A DNA stretch of 6,221 nucleotides, taken from the NCBI GenBank assembly GCA_031266855.1, contig JAISAF010000378.1:1-6221 (forward strand). The letters are read 5' to 3'. The translations under genes were made by a program, and so were the position numbers. The notes beneath the pieces are model-generated. The model was not told the origin of the DNA. It did not search any database and saw only the letters and a list, made by a program, of their open reading frames with translations. This DNA comes from Spirochaetales bacterium. Its GTDB lineage: Bacteria; Spirochaetota; Spirochaetia; DTKZ01. Positions 1-5,827 of this stretch are shown here, piece by piece (the stretch's first letter is position 1; each line of letters starts with the position of its first letter).

Positions 1-59
1 AGCGGAAAGCCCACAGGATTTGCATTGGCAAATCCGAGGACTTGGAGCGGAAAGCCCGG
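1..59 (+). repeat. Dispersed repeat, copy 1 (hairpin-bearing core)
   Basis: Positions 2-59 match the reverse complement of 5326-5383 at 52 of 58 positions without gaps. The core carries a perfect 8-bp hairpin at 16-35 (GGATTTGC, loop ATTG, GCAAATCC). The 12-mer AGCGGAAAGCCC occurs at 1-12 and again at 46-57, so the unit has a 45-nt period and may continue left of the window as a tandem array. It is followed directly by a large GC-rich palindrome, as is the other copy. The function is unknown. It resembles a non-autonomous palindromic repeat family more than an insertion sequence, since no transposase or terminal repeats are seen. Confidence 0.8.
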
Positions 60-118
60 CCCGGCAGCCTTCTGCCCGCGCGCGGGCAGAAGGCCGCCGG
101 GAGGCGCCCATTTTCTAA
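2..118 (+). other. Open frame entering from the left edge, possible CDS tail
   Basis: From base 2 the plus strand is open for 38 codons to a TAA at 116-118. The frame reads through the repeat as ESPQDLHWQIRGLG and then through the GC palindrome as an Arg/Ala-rich tail. It could be the 3' end of a gene starting before the window, or only the repeat being open by chance. The same frame is open in the inverted copy near 5300, which is the only support for coding. I do not recognise a protein family. Confidence 0.2.
60..101. repeat. Large GC-rich palindrome attached to repeat copy 1
   Basis: The 42 nt fold on themselves with 20 of 21 positions paired; the only mismatch is A66 against C95. The centre (69-92) is a perfect 24-nt palindrome with a GCCCGCGCGCGGGC core. 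There is no T-run after it on either strand, so it is not a classical intrinsic terminator, although such a strong stem could stall RNA polymerase or protect an upstream 3' end. The second repeat copy carries a different palindrome with a similar GC core in the equivalent place. Confidence 0.75.
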
Positions 119-125
119 AGGCCGA

Positions 126-154
126 TTTACACGGGCGTGTGAATATTCTATAAT
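126..154 (+). promoter_or_regulatory. Sigma-70-type promoter of the rhomboid-prfA-prmC-rel-trmL cluster
   Basis: A -35 box TTTACA (126-131, one mismatch from TTGACA) and a perfect -10 box TATAAT (149-154) are separated by exactly 17 nt. The expected transcription start is about 160-163. The rhomboid ATG begins at 163, so the predicted transcript has almost no 5' leader. No other convincing promoter is visible between here and trmL, so this probably drives the whole block, perhaps together with read-through from the left. Confidence 0.75.
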
Positions 155-162
155 TGCGTATC

Positions 163-807
163 ATGCGTATACGCTATAATGCTCCGGTTACATTGACTTT
201 TTCGTTTTTCTGTCTTGCGATTCTGCTGACGGATTTGTTTGCTCATACGAGGTTTACTCAGAATATTTTTTCGATTCCGGGGAAGGGGAATTTTGATTTT
301 TCTAATCCGTTTCATTATATCAGGCTTTTTACTCATGCGATGGGGCATATAAGTTTTACGCATTTTATTGGGAACTTTTCTATTATTCTGCTTCTGGGGC
401 CGATTCTGGAGGAAAAGTATACGTCGCTGAGTCTGCTGTTTATGATGACGATTACCGCTGTGGTGACGGGGCTTTTGAATGTGCTGCTTTTTCCGACGGG
501 GCTTCTGGGTTCGAGTGGTATTGCTTTTATGATGATTCTGCTGGTTTCTTTTACAAATATTGGTCATGGGGATGTTCCTTTGACTTTTCTGATGGTTCTG
601 GTGATTTATCTTTCGGCGGAGATTGCCAAGTCCTTTGATAAAAATAGTATTTCCGAGTTCGCGCATATCGCTGGTGGTATTTGCGGGAGTCTTTTTGGGT
701 TTATCAGGCCCAGGGCGGCTTCGCGTTCAAGGCCGGTGAGGGCTTCTAAGGTTGTTCAGGATAATGTGCGCGGTACTGTAAATAAAGGTGTAGATAAAGG
801 AGTTTGA
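163..807 (+). CDS. Rhomboid family intramembrane serine protease
   Basis: A 214-residue polytopic inner-membrane protein, predicted to cut transmembrane substrates within the bilayer. The catalytic set is complete: HxxxN in the second helix (His67, Asn71), the GxSG motif GSSG (116-119) with Ser118 as nucleophile, and AHIAGG (167-172) with His168 as its dyad partner. About six hydrophobic segments are seen, near residues 9-26, 56-80, 88-110, 112-131, 137-152 and 163-181, followed by a basic, probably cytoplasmic tail of about 33 residues. The start chosen is ATG 163. The frame also has a TTG at 154, but that overlaps the -10 box and could not be on the transcript. There is no Shine-Dalgarno sequence, in keeping with a leaderless mRNA. 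The stop is 6 nt before prfA. The physiological substrate cannot be told from the sequence. Confidence 0.9.
   Translation: MRIRYNAPVTLTFSFFCLAILLTDLFAHTRFTQNIFSIPGKGNFDFSNPFHYIRLFTHAMGHISFTHFIGNFSIILLLGPILEEKYTSLSLLFMMTITAVVTGLLNVLLFPTGLLGSSGIAFMMILLVSFTNIGHGDVPLTFLMVLVIYLSAEIAKSFDKNSISEFAHIAGGICGSLFGFIRPRAASRSRPVRASKVVQDNVRGTVNKGVDKGV
796..802 (+). promoter_or_regulatory. Ribosome binding site of prfA
   Basis: AAAGGAG lies 11 nt before the prfA ATG, inside the last codons of the rhomboid gene. It is the clearest Shine-Dalgarno sequence in the cluster and contrasts with the rhomboid gene, which has none. Confidence 0.65.
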
Positions 808-813
808 AATCCC

Positions 814-1887
814 ATGCTGAGGGAAAAACTGCGGTCCTTTCAGGAGCGCCGGAAAGAACTGGATATTCTTATTTCTGATCCGGATATCCTGAAAGACCGC
901 AAACGCTATCGCGAGATACTTCAGGAGCATGCGTATGTCGGCGAGGTGACGCAAAGCTGGGACCGCCTGGAGGGTTTGCGGGAACAGTTATCCGGCGCTC
1001 AGGGGCTTGTGGAGGCGGAGGAGGATCCGCAGGTGCGGGAGCTGGCCCGTGAGGAGGTGCGCAGTCTTGAGGCTGAGATCGCGGGGGCGGAAACGGCGTT
1101 GAAATTTCTTCTTGTGCCCAGGGATCCGCGCGATGGGAAAAATGTTATTATAGAAATAAGGGCGGGTACTGGCGGCGAGGAGGCGGCTCTTTTCGTGGCG
1201 GATTTGTTTCGTATGTATTCGCGTTACGCGGAGGCCCGGCGCTGGAAGCTGGAAATTTTAAATTCGAATGATACGGAGCTGGGTGGTTTTAAGGAAATTG
1301 TGTTTGGCTTAAGTGGTTCGGATGTATATGCTGATATGAAATACGAGAGCGGGGTACACCGTGTTCAGCGGGTTCCCGCGACTGAGGCGGGGGGCAGGAC
1401 GCATACTTCGGCTGTTACTGTGGCGGTTCTTCCTGAGGCGGAGGAGAGCGATTTGGAGATCCGGCCGGAGGATTTGCGTATTGATGTGTATCGTTCCAGC
1501 GGCGCGGGGGGGCAGCATGTAAACAAGACCGAATCCGCGGTGCGTATTACCCATCTTCCTTCGGGGCTTGTTGTCGCCTGTCAGGATGAGAGATCCCAGC
1601 ATAAAAACAAGGCCCGCGCCATGAGCGTTTTGCGCAGCCGTCTTCTGGAGCTGGAGGAAGAGAAGAAAAACGCCCGGCAGTCCGCGGAGCGCAGGAGTAT
1701 GGTTGGTTCGGGCGACCGATCCGAGCGTGTGCGGACGTACAATTTTCCTCAGAACAGGCTTACTGATCACAGGATAAATCTGACTTTGTATCGTCTTGAT
1801 TCCATTATGGGGGGCGATATTGGGGAGATTATTGAGAGGTTGAAAATTACGGATCGGGAGGAACGTTTCCGGGCGGATTCGGCATGA
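814..1887 (+). CDS. prfA: Peptide chain release factor 1 (RF1)
   Basis: RF1 reads UAA and UAG in the ribosomal A site and triggers hydrolysis of peptidyl-tRNA. The 357-residue product is close to the usual length of about 360. The decoding motif is PAT (188-190), the PxT type of RF1 rather than the SPF of RF2, within VPATEAGGRTHTSAVTVAV. The catalytic loop is SSGAGGQHVNKTESA, with GGQ at 232-234. Gln234 is the expected methylation target of PrmC, encoded immediately downstream. The N-terminal 100 residues are charged and helical, as expected for domain 1. ATG 814 follows an AAAGGAG site. The stop overlaps the prmC start (ATGA, 1884-1887). Pairing prfA with prmC is common in bacteria. No frameshift or missing motif is seen. 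Confidence 0.98.
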   Translation: MLREKLRSFQERRKELDILISDPDILKDRKRYREILQEHAYVGEVTQSWDRLEGLREQLSGAQGLVEAEEDPQVRELAREEVRSLEAEIAGAETALKFLLVPRDPRDGKNVIIEIRAGTGGEEAALFVADLFRMYSRYAEARRWKLEILNSNDTELGGFKEIVFGLSGSDVYADMKYESGVHRVQRVPATEAGGRTHTSAVTVAVLPEAEESDLEIRPEDLRIDVYRSSGAGGQHVNKTESAVRITHLPSGLVVACQDERSQHKNKARAMSVLRSRLLELEEEKKNARQSAERRSMVGSGDRSERVRTYNFPQNRLTDHRINLTLYRLDSIMGGDIGEIIERLKITDREERFRADSA

Positions 1888-2729
1888 CTATCGCCGGCGC
1901 CCTGCGCCGGGGCGAGGAGGCTTTCAGGGCGGCGGGCTGCGATACTCCCCGTCTGGATGCCTGTGTTCTTCTTGCCGCGCAGATTCAGCGGGATAAGGCT
2001 TTTCTGTTTGCGCATGGGGAGGATGTTCTGCCGCCGGAGCGTGTGGCGGGTTACGAAGATATGGTTTCCCAGCGTCTTTCGGGCAGGCCGGTTTCCTATA
2101 TTCTTGCGTGGAAGGAATTTTATGGCTTGAAATTTTTTGTGGATGATCGGGTTCTGGTTCCCCGGCCTGATACGGAAGTTCTGGTGGATACGGCTCTTGA
2201 AATCCTGAAAGAAGAGCCGGGGATACGCCGCATTCACGATGTTTGCACGGGAACGGGCTGCATTCCTATCGCGATTGCCTGTTCCTTCCCTGGCGGAGGC
2301 CTGGAGATTTCCGCTTCGGATATATCGGCGCCCGCTCTTGAGGTTTTCCGCGTGAATTGCGGGAATATTCTGGGGCGGGTTCCCGTTCACGCGCGCCGCG
2401 ATCTCCTGTGCGGGCTGGCTGGCCCGTTTGATATGATTACCGCGAATCCTCCGTATATAAAGAGCGCGGACTGCCGCCGGATGCGGGATTCCGGCTGGCC
2501 GGAGCCGGAGCTGGCCCTGGACGGGGGGGAGGACGGGATTGTTATTATCCGCAGGCTGGTGGCGCAGGCTGAAACTTCCCTTGCCGAAGGGGGGCTGCTT
2601 TTACTGGAAGCTTCCCCAGAACAGGCCGATAGTATTCTTAGGATGCTTGAAGATCGGGGCTGGGGCGGCTACAGGGCGGTGCGCGACCTTGCGGGGAGGG
2701 CGCGTGTTATTGTTGGAAGAAGACCATGA
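1884..2729 (+). CDS. prmC: Release factor glutamine N5-methyltransferase (PrmC/HemK)
   Basis: PrmC transfers a methyl group from S-adenosylmethionine to the GGQ glutamine of RF1 and RF2, which raises termination efficiency. At 281 residues it is close to the family length of about 280. The N-terminal helical domain spans about residues 1-80. VPRPDTEVLVD (92-102) opens the methyltransferase domain, the SAM-binding loop is DVCTGTGC (119-126), and the catalytic NPPY is at 188-191. The family's EPxxALDGGxDG segment lies at 208-218. The start is ATG 1884, overlapping the prfA stop by 4 nt. The nearest SD-like sequence, GGGAGGAA (1856-1863), is about 20 nt away, so translation is probably coupled to prfA. 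The end overlaps rel by 4 nt. Confidence 0.97.
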   Translation: MTIAGALRRGEEAFRAAGCDTPRLDACVLLAAQIQRDKAFLFAHGEDVLPPERVAGYEDMVSQRLSGRPVSYILAWKEFYGLKFFVDDRVLVPRPDTEVLVDTALEILKEEPGIRRIHDVCTGTGCIPIAIACSFPGGGLEISASDISAPALEVFRVNCGNILGRVPVHARRDLLCGLAGPFDMITANPPYIKSADCRRMRDSGWPEPELALDGGEDGIVIIRRLVAQAETSLAEGGLLLLEASPEQADSILRMLEDRGWGGYRAVRDLAGRARVIVGRRP

Positions 2730-4771
2730 TGTTAAAAATGGTGGAACGTATAGATCATTTCGCGGAAAAACTCTCGGGGTACACAGGAGAGGAACAGAAG
2801 ATCATTCTTGAAGCGGCGCACTGGGCCGATGAGCTTCACAAGAATCAGATGAGAGCTTCGGGCGAGCCGTATTTCATTCATCCCTTACAGGTGGCGGAAA
2901 TTCTGGTTGATTTGAAAATGGATTACCAGTGTATTACCGCCGCCCTGTTGCACGATGTGCTTGAGGATACGCAGACAAGCCGTCAGGAGTTGTGTTCGCG
3001 GTTTGGCAGGGATGTGGAAAACCTGGTAAACGGGGTTACAAAGATTTCCAGCCTCAAAGCAAAAAACAAATCCGTCCAGGAGGCCGAAACAATACGGAAG
3101 ATGCTCTTTGCGATGAGCAGGGACATCCGGGTTATTCTGATAAAGCTCGCGGATAAACTGCACAATATGCGTACTCTTGAGTTTCTGCCTCTGGAGCGCC
3201 GCAGGATTTTTGCTCAGGAGTGTCTTGATATTTACGCGCCTCTGGCGTCCCGGCTGGGGATGGGCGGTATTAAGGATGAACTGGAGGATCTTGCCCTGAA
3301 GCACCTGCGCCGCCAGACCTATAATCAGATAAAGGCTTTTGTCGCTTCCAAACGTGATGAGCGTGCTGAGTATCTAAAAATAATCGAGGAAAAAATTATT
3401 TCCGCCGCGGCTACTGAAAAGATCGAAGTAAATGTCAGAACGCGGGCCAAACACTTTTATTCAATTTATACGAAGATGCGCCGCCGTGGCAAAACTCTTG
3501 ATGAAATTTTTGATCTTCTGGGTATACGGATTCTTTGCGGGGACCAGAACGACTGCTATGTCATTCTGGGTATTGTACACCGGCTGTGGAAACCTATCGA
3601 CGGGCGTTTCAAGGATTATATTGCCATGCCGAAGGCGAACAAATACCAGAGTCTGCATACGACGGTTATGGGTGACAGCGGCCGCCTTATCGAGATACAG
3701 ATACGGACTTTTTTGATGCACCAGACCGCCGAACATGGGATCGCCGCGCACTGGCTGTACAAAAGGGGAAGCTCCGCGGAGAAAGTCAGCAGGGAAGATC
3801 TGCCTGTTATTAACCGCCTGCGAAGCTGGAACGGGGGTTTGAAAATTTCCTCCGGGGAATTCCTGAATGAAATTAAAGGGGAACTGCTTAAGGATTCGAT
3901 TTACGTTTTCACCCCGAAAGGGGACGCTATTGAGCTTCCCTCCGGCGCGACGGCTATTGACTTCGCCTACCGCATCCACAGCGATATTGGTAATCACCTT
4001 GTGGCGGCAAAGGCGGACGGGATTATTATTCCTTTGAAAGAGGAGTTGAAAAACACCCAGGTTATCGAAGTCATTACCTCCAAAAACGGCCGCCCGCACC
4101 TGACCTGGCTGCGGTATGTGAAAACATCCCGCGCGCGGACGCATATCAGAAGCTGGCTGAAAAAAAGCGACGAGAGCCTTATCATCGAAAAAAATATCGT
4201 CGCGCGGAAAAAGGCGGAACTTCCCATCCAGACACACCGCCAGCGGCGGAAGAAGGAGGACGCCGGGGGCGATACCGTGGTACGCGGCGGCGAGGGCGGG
4301 GTTGAGGTACGCATCGGCGAAGAGAAAAATGTTCTTATCAGTATGGCGCGGTGCTGCAATCCCATGCCCGGCGATGAAATTATTGGCTATGTTTCCCGCG
4401 GCCGGGGGATTATCGTTCATAAAACAAGCTGTCCCAATGTCCGGGCAATCACGGATATTGCCGAGCGCACGATTCATGTCGAATGGGAAAATACCTCCCC
4501 GCACGCGGTACGGCATTTCCGGGTTCTGGCGCAGCGGATATACGATCTTTTTTCCGAAATCGAAGGCGCGGTACGCAAGTACAAGGGGCATCTGGTTTCC
4601 GGCCGCGTTGATGATGAAGGCCCGGACAGGCTTGTCGCTCATTTTACAATGGAACTGGAATCGGGAGATGATTTTCGTAATATAATAAAGAGTATCCGGG
4701 CGGTTCCGGCAGTCATAAAAATCTATGCGATGAATGAAAGCCTTCATTCCCCTGACGAAGAGGAAGAATAG
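2726..4771 (+). CDS. rel: Bifunctional (p)ppGpp synthetase/hydrolase, Rel/SpoT family
   Basis: This enzyme makes and degrades (p)ppGpp, the stringent-response alarmone, at the ribosome. The 681 residues contain the full long-RSH layout. The HD hydrolase comes first: His52 in YFIHP, His76-Asp77 in LLHDVLED, and Asp143 and Asn147 in LADKLHNMRT. The synthetase follows with DLLGIR (Asp263), RFKDYIAMPKANKYQSLHTT (294-313) and EIQIRT (Glu323). Then come TGS (about 391-451), a zinc-finger-like segment with ARCCNP (541-546) and HKTSCP (565-570), and a C-terminal ACT domain (about 583-668). The RFKD motif is the RxKD type of bifunctional enzymes, not the ExDD of synthesis-only RelA. All hydrolase residues are present, so both activities are expected. 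It is slightly shorter than the usual 700-740. ATG 2726 overlaps the prmC stop; ATG 2729 or 2738 are possible alternatives. Confidence 0.97.
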   Translation: MMLKMVERIDHFAEKLSGYTGEEQKIILEAAHWADELHKNQMRASGEPYFIHPLQVAEILVDLKMDYQCITAALLHDVLEDTQTSRQELCSRFGRDVENLVNGVTKISSLKAKNKSVQEAETIRKMLFAMSRDIRVILIKLADKLHNMRTLEFLPLERRRIFAQECLDIYAPLASRLGMGGIKDELEDLALKHLRRQTYNQIKAFVASKRDERAEYLKIIEEKIISAAATEKIEVNVRTRAKHFYSIYTKMRRRGKTLDEIFDLLGIRILCGDQNDCYVILGIVHRLWKPIDGRFKDYIAMPKANKYQSLHTTVMGDSGRLIEIQIRTFLMHQTAEHGIAAHWLYKRGSSAEKVSREDLPVINRLRSWNGGLKISSGEFLNEIKGELLKDSIYVFTPKGDAIELPSGATAIDFAYRIHSDIGNHLVAAKADGIIIPLKEELKNTQVIEVITSKNGRPHLTWLRYVKTSRARTHIRSWLKKSDESLIIEKNIVARKKAELPIQTHRQRRKKEDAGGDTVVRGGEGGVEVRIGEEKNVLISMARCCNPMPGDEIIGYVSRGRGIIVHKTSCPNVRAITDIAERTIHVEWENTSPHAVRHFRVLAQRIYDLFSEIEGAVRKYKGHLVSGRVDDEGPDRLVAHFTMELESGDDFRNIIKSIRAVPAVIKIYAMNESLHSPDEEEE

Positions 4772-4778
4772 GCGGGCC

Positions 4779-5237
4779 GTGCTTCATATTGTCCTTCTTG
4801 AGCCGGAAATCCCCCAGAATACCGGAAACATCGCCCGTACCTGCGCGGCTCTGAACGCGAGGCTTCATCTTATTGAACCTCTGGGGTTCAAACTGGAAGA
4901 CCGCTATTTACGGCGCGCCGGTCTTGACTACTGGCCCCTGGTAGATATGGCGACTCACAAAAATCTGGAAGAATTTCTTGACTCCTGTCCCGGCGCGGAG
5001 CTTTTTTTCCTCAGCAGCCGGGGCGCGAAGCTGTATAACGAAACCCAGTTTCCCGAAGAGGCTTTTTTTGTTTTTGGGAAAGAATCCACAGGGCTTCCTG
5101 ATGAGCTTATAGCGGCTAACGCGGAGCGCTGTCTGCGTATCCCCATGCGCAAGGGCGTGAGATCCCTTAATCTGTCGAACTCGGTTGCCGTGGTCGCCTA
5201 TGAATACGCGCGGCGAAAAGGCTTTCAGAAACTGTAA
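4779..5237 (+). CDS. trmL: tRNA (cytidine/uridine-34-2'-O)-methyltransferase TrmL (SPOUT family)
   Basis: TrmL 2'-O-methylates the wobble nucleotide of leucine tRNAs, using S-adenosylmethionine bound in a trefoil knot. From GTG 4779 the product is 152 residues, near the usual 155 or so, and begins MLHIVLLEPEIPQNTGNIAR, which aligns with the family N-terminus. The three SPOUT motifs are present: PQNTGNIAR (12-20), FGKESTGLP (99-107) and IPMRKGVRSLNLSNS (121-135). An in-frame ATG at 4734 would add 15 residues (MKAFIPLTKRKNRRA) inside the rel 3' end. That extension is not typical of the family, so GTG is preferred. GAGGAAGAA (4760-4768) may serve as the ribosome binding site, about 10-12 nt upstream. 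It follows rel by 7 nt and is the last gene of the cluster. Confidence 0.93.
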   Translation: MLHIVLLEPEIPQNTGNIARTCAALNARLHLIEPLGFKLEDRYLRRAGLDYWPLVDMATHKNLEEFLDSCPGAELFFLSSRGAKLYNETQFPEEAFFVFGKESTGLPDELIAANAERCLRIPMRKGVRSLNLSNSVAVVAYEYARRKGFQKL

Positions 5238-5297
5238 AATCTGGAACAGCTAAAAATTTCTCATGGGTGCACCGGAAAGCGGCCGTCTTCGGGCGCA

Positions 5298-5325
5298 TTT
5301 TTTTGCCCGCGGCCGGGCAAAAAAA
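5298..5325. repeat. Perfect palindrome with GC core and T7/A7 ends, attached to repeat copy 2
   Basis: T7 GCCCG, loop CGGC, CGGGC A7 forms a perfect 12-bp stem. Because it is a palindrome, each strand reads T-run, GC stem, A-run. That is the reverse of an intrinsic terminator, which needs the T-run after the stem, so neither strand has a canonical terminator here. It occupies the same place relative to the repeat as the palindrome at 60-101, and shares the GCCCG...CGGGC core, but its outer arms are unrelated. Confidence 0.8.
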
Positions 5326-5383
5326 CCGGGCTATCCGTTCCAAGTCCTCGGATTTGCTCATGCAAATCCTGCGGGCTTTCCAC
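5326..5383 (-). repeat. Dispersed repeat, copy 2 (inverted relative to copy 1)
   Basis: On the minus strand this segment matches 2-59 with six substitutions and no gaps. The inner hairpin stem (GGATTTGC/GCAAATCC, 5350-5369) is fully conserved. Two of the six differences fall in its four-base loop, ATGA here against ATTG in copy 1. The two copies face each other around the five-gene cluster, about 5.3 kb apart. Confidence 0.8.
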
Positions 5384-5532
5384 TTCTATCCCTTGCGCGC
5401 GCACCAGCGGCGGACAAGCGAATTTGCTAACCCGGAACGTTTTACCATCATATTCACCACTACAGAATTCAGGAAAAGTTTTAATTGTTACACAGTACGA
5501 TGAATCATGACGGTTTTTTGTGAGGGGCCAGA

Positions 5533-5555
5533 CCCGCAAACTTTGAGTTTGCGGG
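5533..5555. repeat. Hairpin, 9-bp stem
   Basis: CCCGCAAAC, loop TTTGA, GTTTGCGGG forms a perfect 9-bp stem with a 5-nt loop. It lies about 50 nt downstream of the tRNA on the minus strand. No T-run follows on either strand, so an intrinsic terminator is not supported. It might be a 3' processing or stabilising structure for the tRNA transcript. Confidence 0.5.
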
Positions 5556-5580
5556 GCATCTGCCGCCGCCCGGATCAGGG

Positions 5581-5602
5581 GATTCCCCGCATACCGGGAA
5601 TC
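5581..5602. repeat. Hairpin adjoining the tRNA 3' end
   Basis: GATTCCC, an 8-nt loop, and GGGAATC give a perfect 7-bp stem beginning 5 nt after the tRNA discriminator base on the minus strand. In the plus direction it is followed by ATTTT (5603-5607), which would make at most a weak terminator for transcription coming from trmL. It may instead mark the 3' trailer removed during tRNA maturation. Confidence 0.4.
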
Positions 5603-5606
5603 ATTT

Positions 5607-5680
<74 letters not shown>

Positions 5681-5699
5681 TATAAAAGCGCGCAGATAG

Positions 5700-5729
5700 T
5701 TTATGCCATAAAAACGGGTTTTGGGTCAA
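5700..5729 (-). promoter_or_regulatory. Candidate promoter of the tRNA gene
   Basis: On the minus strand a TTGACC -35 box (5729-5724) and a CATAAA -10 box (5705-5700) are separated by 18 nt. The predicted start lies roughly 12 nt before the mature tRNA 5' end, leaving a short leader for RNase P. The segment between them contains GCGCGC. The -10 box is only a 4-of-6 match, so confidence is moderate. Confidence 0.45.
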
Positions 5730-5810
5730 GAGCCTATGCAGGGCCAGTACATATAAAAAATCAGAATTTTTACCGCAAAGCCGGAGACTGGCAAGATCGA
5801 AGAAGCAAAA

Positions 5811-5822
5811 AATAGTACTATT
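5811..5822. promoter_or_regulatory. 12-bp perfect palindrome before hicA, candidate HicB operator
   Basis: AATAGTACTATT is a perfect palindrome ending 5 nt before the hicA ATG. Toxin-antitoxin operons are commonly repressed by the antitoxin or the complex binding a short palindrome at the promoter, so a HicB operator is a reasonable inference. No strong -35/-10 pair was found here; the AT-rich tract with TATAAA at 5752-5757 is a possible but unsupported -10 region. The hicA start also has only a weak AGG close to the ATG. Confidence 0.4.
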
Positions 5823-5827
5823 CAGGC

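Larger units (their letters stand above)
5238..5606. other. 369-nt intergenic region without a confident gene
   Basis: Between trmL and the tRNA I see no recognisable gene. It holds the inverted repeat copy and its palindrome (5298-5383), hairpins at 5533-5555 and 5581-5602, and no clear intrinsic terminator for the operon. A minus-strand frame (5617-5261, 118 codons) is open throughout and reads the repeat as ESPQDLHEQIRGLG. Its only early ATG lies inside the tRNA 3' end, and I recognise no domain, so it is not called as a gene. It might be a relic or a small lineage-specific ORF starting further in. A shorter plus-strand frame (5267-5503) is judged a shadow. Confidence 0.6.

Noticed and set aside
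175..180. Second TATAAT inside the start of the rhomboid gene
   Set aside because: The best -35 match is only 15 nt away and poor (TTGCGT). A start there would remove the first transmembrane segment's N-terminus, and no in-frame start with a ribosome binding site follows.
148..666. 172-codon minus-strand open frame opposite the rhomboid gene
   Set aside because: Its Lys/Arg/Asn/Gln-rich composition is the mirror of a hydrophobic membrane-protein gene, and it resembles no protein family.
3461..4747. 428-codon open frame on the minus strand opposite rel
   Set aside because: It lies wholly antisense to a full-length, well-conserved rel gene, has no recognisable domain, and is explained by the codon pattern of the real gene.
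5298..5325. Intrinsic terminator after trmL
   Set aside because: The T-run precedes the GC stem and an A-run follows it on both strands, the opposite of what termination needs.
5339..5351. Tail of the tRNA (TTCAAGTCCTTG) echoed in the repeat (TTCCAAGTCCTCG), as if an attachment site or a tRNA-derived repeat
   Set aside because: Only about 8 bases match without a gap, there is no integrase in view, and the rest of the repeat cannot be aligned to the tRNA.
5752..5757. TATAAA as the -10 box of hicAB
   Set aside because: No acceptable -35 box lies 15-19 nt upstream, so the promoter cannot be placed from the sequence alone.
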